From Tissierellia bacterium (GTDB taxonomy: Bacteria; Bacillota; Clostridia; Tissierellales; Tissierellaceae), in assembly GCA_012521625.1 (NCBI GenBank), contig JAAYLY010000180.1, forward strand, positions 1-6,699: 6,699 nucleotides of DNA, written 5' to 3'. Shown piece by piece: positions 4,775-6,699 of this stretch. Position 1 is the first letter of the stretch. Each line of letters opens with the position of its first letter. Position numbers and translations under genes: made by a program. A model generated the notes under the pieces. The model had not been told where the DNA came from and made no database searches. It saw only the letters and a program-made list of their open reading frames with translations.

Positions 4775-5737
4775 ATGGCAATAGTCACTGTAAGAAATCT
4801 AAAGAAGGCCTATGGGGATTTTTATGCAGTAGATGGAATTTCCTTTGAAATAGAAGCTGGGGAGATCTTTGGCTTTCTGGGACCTAATGGAGCAGGTAAA
4901 ACATCTACCATCAATATGTTAATAGGAATGTCTAGGCCAACAGAAGGAGAAATTATAATCGATGGCATCCGGTTAAAGGAGGATATTAAAAGGGCCCAAA
5001 GGATTATAGGGGTTGTGCCCGATGAAAGCAACCTATATGATGAGTTAAATGGATTTGAAAACCTATGTTTTTGTGCCTCCCTCTATGGCATTGGGAAGGG
5101 GGAGAGGGAAGAAAGGGCTAGGAAGCTCTTGAAGCTTTTTAAGCTGGAAGATGCAGCTGACCGCCCCTTTAGGGCATATTCCAAGGGGATGAAGAGGAGG
5201 CTTACTATTGCAGCTGCCATAATACATAATCCCAAGATATTATTTCTAGACGAACCTACCACCGGCATAGATGTGGAAAGTGCCAGGCAGATAAGGGATT
5301 TGTTACTAGCCTTAAGGAGGGAAGGTAAGACCATCTTCCTAACTACCCACTATCTGGAAGAGGCGGAGAGGATCTGCGATAGGATTGCTTTTATAGTAGG
5401 AGGGAAGATCGTAAAGATTAGTACCATGGATGAACTAATGAAGAATTCAGTACAAGGATATACTGTAAAACTATCCTTTGAGGCAGCTAAGAAAAGGCTA
5501 GAAGAAGTTAAGAATCATCTAGAAAGGAAATTTAATATGGATATTGATATAGAGGATGAGGATTCCTGTTTAATAAGAAGCAAGGAGGCCATTCCCTTAT
5601 ACCCCATATTGAAGGACCTAAATGATGAAGGTATAGCAGTCTTTGAAGCTAGGACTATCAAGCCTAGCTTAGAGGAAATCTTCTTAAGGATAACTGAAAT
5701 AGAAGCCTCAGCTGGAAAGGTGGGAATGGATAGATGA
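4775..5737 (+). CDS. ABC transporter ATP-binding protein (DrrA-like, ABC-2 exporter type)
   Basis: This 320-residue cytoplasmic ATPase would power the membrane protein encoded next to it. It has Walker A GPNGAGKT (36-43), a Q-loop region GVVPDES (79-85) in which the usual Gln is replaced, signature YSKGMKRRL (135-143) in place of the common LSGG form, Walker B ILFLDEP (155-161) with catalytic E160, D-loop TTGID (162-166) and switch histidine H192. After the nucleotide-binding domain (about 1-225), an accessory domain of about 85 residues ends in SLEEIFLRITE, usual for the DrrA/NatA-like drug and lipid exporter ATPases. All catalytic residues are present. AAAGGGG (4761-4767) lies 7 nt before the ATG. 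It is 155 bp after arsR with no terminator between, so co-transcription under ArsR control is likely. Its stop overlaps the permease start (ATGA, 5734-5737). The substrate is unknown. Confidence 0.93.
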   Translation: MAIVTVRNLKKAYGDFYAVDGISFEIEAGEIFGFLGPNGAGKTSTINMLIGMSRPTEGEIIIDGIRLKEDIKRAQRIIGVVPDESNLYDELNGFENLCFCASLYGIGKGEREERARKLLKLFKLEDAADRPFRAYSKGMKRRLTIAAAIIHNPKILFLDEPTTGIDVESARQIRDLLLALRREGKTIFLTTHYLEEAERICDRIAFIVGGKIVKISTMDELMKNSVQGYTVKLSFEAAKKRLEEVKNHLERKFNMDIDIEDEDSCLIRSKEAIPLYPILKDLNDEGIAVFEARTIKPSLEEIFLRITEIEASAGKVGMDR

Positions 5738-6468
5738 GTACTGTGATTGCTTACTGGAATATATTGAGGAAGGATATTGAGAACTACTACCTAAAACCAC
5801 CAAATATCAGTTGGGGAATTATATTTCCACTGTCTTGGACCCTGATGCAGCTGATTCGTTCTTCAGGCAATATTGAAATAATAGAACTTCTGCCAGGCCT
5901 GATGGCTATGAGCATCCTCTTTGGAACTACCTCCATGCTGGCGGTGACCATAACCTTCGAAAAAAGAGGCCGTTCCTTTGAAAGGCTGTTAATAGCACCT
6001 ATTAGTATAGGCACTTTAGTTTGGGCTAAAATTTCTGGAGCCATAGTTTTCGGCATCATAAACGCCTTTGTGCCCCTTCTATTGGCAGCCTTACTGACCA
6101 CTTTAGAGGGGATAAATTGGATAATGGTATTTATGGCCACCCTATTAATAGCAATTACATCGACCATGCTGGGCTTGATGATTGCCGTATCAGCCAAGGA
6201 GGTTTTCGAGGCCCAAACCATGTCCAACTTCTTTAGGTTTCCCATGTTATTTTTATGCGGCCTATTTATACCTCTAAGTCAGCTGCCTACAGTTTTAAGG
6301 CCTATATCCTATTTATTGCCCCTAACCTATGGAACGGACTTATTAAATGGGGCTATAAGGGGTAGTTCTATGCTGAATATCTATATAGATATCTTAATGC
6401 TAATTTTTTTCGCTATACTTTTATTCTACATCTGCCACAGAAATATAAACCGAAAGTGGATAAGGTAG
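5734..6468 (+). CDS. ABC-2 type transporter permease
   Basis: This 244-residue integral membrane protein, partner of the preceding ATPase, would form a homodimeric exporter pore. Six hydrophobic segments are visible at about 25-42, 52-74, 97-122, 128-153, 166-186 and 215-234. Between segments 2 and 3, FEKRGRSFERLLIAPIS (75-91) matches the coupling stretch of ABC-2 permeases (E+..G..E.LL..PIS). LCGLFIPLSQLP (174-185) followed by LLPLTYGTDLLNGAIRG (194-210) is the family's C-terminal hallmark. It ends in a short basic cytoplasmic tail. It starts inside the ATPase stop codon, so translation is probably coupled. It resembles DrrB/NodJ-type exporters of drugs, lipids or polysaccharide; which of these cannot be read from sequence. 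It appears complete. Confidence 0.92.
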   Translation: MSTVIAYWNILRKDIENYYLKPPNISWGIIFPLSWTLMQLIRSSGNIEIIELLPGLMAMSILFGTTSMLAVTITFEKRGRSFERLLIAPISIGTLVWAKISGAIVFGIINAFVPLLLAALLTTLEGINWIMVFMATLLIAITSTMLGLMIAVSAKEVFEAQTMSNFFRFPMLFLCGLFIPLSQLPTVLRPISYLLPLTYGTDLLNGAIRGSSMLNIYIDILMLIFFAILLFYICHRNINRKWIR

Positions 6469-6469
6469 A

Positions 6470-6492
6470 ATTGTTATTAGTAGGGTAACAAT
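6470..6492 (+). other. AT-rich hairpin after the permease gene
   Basis: ATTGTTA (6470-6476) and TAACAAT (6486-6492) form a 7-bp stem with a 9-nt loop immediately after the permease stop. There is no T-tract, so it is a possible but weak transcription end or an RNA-stabilising 3' hairpin. The rest of the gap to about 6598 holds no ORF I can support. Confidence 0.4.
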
Positions 6493-6598
6493 ATAATATA
6501 GCTAATGAATACAATATAGAAGAAAATAAATTTAATTTGACTTAATGTCTTACCCAATTTGTATGATGATATGTTGAAGATGATTTTATTTAAAATTA

Positions 6599-6627
6599 TT
6601 GATAATTGTGGTAAAATAAATTATAAT
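6599..6627 (+). promoter_or_regulatory. Sigma-A promoter of the right-edge gene
   Basis: TTGATA (6599-6604) and a perfect TATAAT (6622-6627) are separated by exactly 17 bp. Transcription would begin near 6634, about 27 bp before the proposed TTG start at 6661. Confidence 0.75.
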
Positions 6628-6660
6628 AGTTTTATTAATTATTTGGGAGAGTGATTGTTT

Positions 6661-6699
6661 TTGGATTCGGACGGTTTGTGGAAGGTTATAGTATTGATA
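6661..6699 (+). CDS. Start of a probable CNNM/HlyC-type membrane protein (cut by window end)
   Basis: Thirteen codons from TTG at 6661 read (M)DSDGLWKVIVLI and are still open at the window edge. This resembles the N-terminus of CNNM/HlyC/CorC family proteins (an MDSD or MDPD opening, a Trp, then a hydrophobic first membrane segment), which combine a DUF21 membrane domain with CBS domains. GGGAGAGTGAT (6645-6655) matches the anti-Shine-Dalgarno region and precedes the TTG at usable distance, and a strong promoter lies upstream. The family call rests on very few residues. A GTG at 6651 in another frame is an alternative but has no spaced ribosome site. Confidence 0.45.
   Translation, partial: MDSDGLWKVIVLI

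Noticed and set aside
4822..5334. Two minus-strand open frames within the ABC ATPase gene
   Set aside because: They are antisense to Walker A, the signature and Walker B regions, whose conservation explains the open frames.
5787..6245. 152-codon open frame on the minus strand inside the permease gene
   Set aside because: It lies wholly antisense to a well-supported membrane protein gene, and its product shows no recognisable motif and looks like a mirror of the coding bias.

Overview
The window is AT-rich DNA with A/T-ending codons, AGG as the favoured arginine codon, strong AGGAGG-type ribosome binding sites and T-tailed terminators. An S-layer-homology (SLH) cell-wall enzyme is also present. 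Together these point to a low-GC Gram-positive anaerobe of the Clostridia/Tissierellia type. This assignment rests on style and protein families, not on a marker gene.

Layout from left to right. A terminator (51-86) closes a gene outside the window. A secreted SLH-anchored polysaccharide deacetylase follows at 138-1604. Converging on it is a broken remnant of a YtcJ/AepA-type amidohydrolase (1643-1831, minus strand). Next come a bacterial relative of archaeo-eukaryotic release factors, baeRF family 3 (2016-3149), and a 50-codon unrecognised ORF (3166-3318). A MerR/TipA-type drug-sensing regulator (3373-4134) has its own MerR-style promoter and a strong terminator. An ArsR-type repressor (4344-4619) lies behind two matching inverted-repeat operators. 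After a short degenerate tandem-repeat array come an ABC-2 ATPase (4775-5737) and its membrane permease (5734-6468), overlapping by 4 bp. The window ends in the first codons of what is probably a CNNM/HlyC-type membrane protein, started with TTG at 6661 behind a good promoter.

How the parts fit. The right half looks like two neighbouring stress or drug-response modules. One is a TipA-like regulator that can probably make both a DNA-binding long form and a ligand-binding short form from an internal start. The other is a one-component ArsR repressor controlling a DrrAB-like exporter whose substrate cannot be read from sequence. The left half (envelope deacetylase, baeRF3) has no evident functional link to them. 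No CRISPR array, tRNA, rRNA, transposase or phage gene was seen.

The items most worth a second look are the internal TipAS-like start, the pair of identically built ATTAAG-N6-CTTAAT operators, the dyad-containing repeat array before the ABC genes, the baeRF3 protein, and the SLH region of the deacetylase. None of these amounts to a clearly new system.
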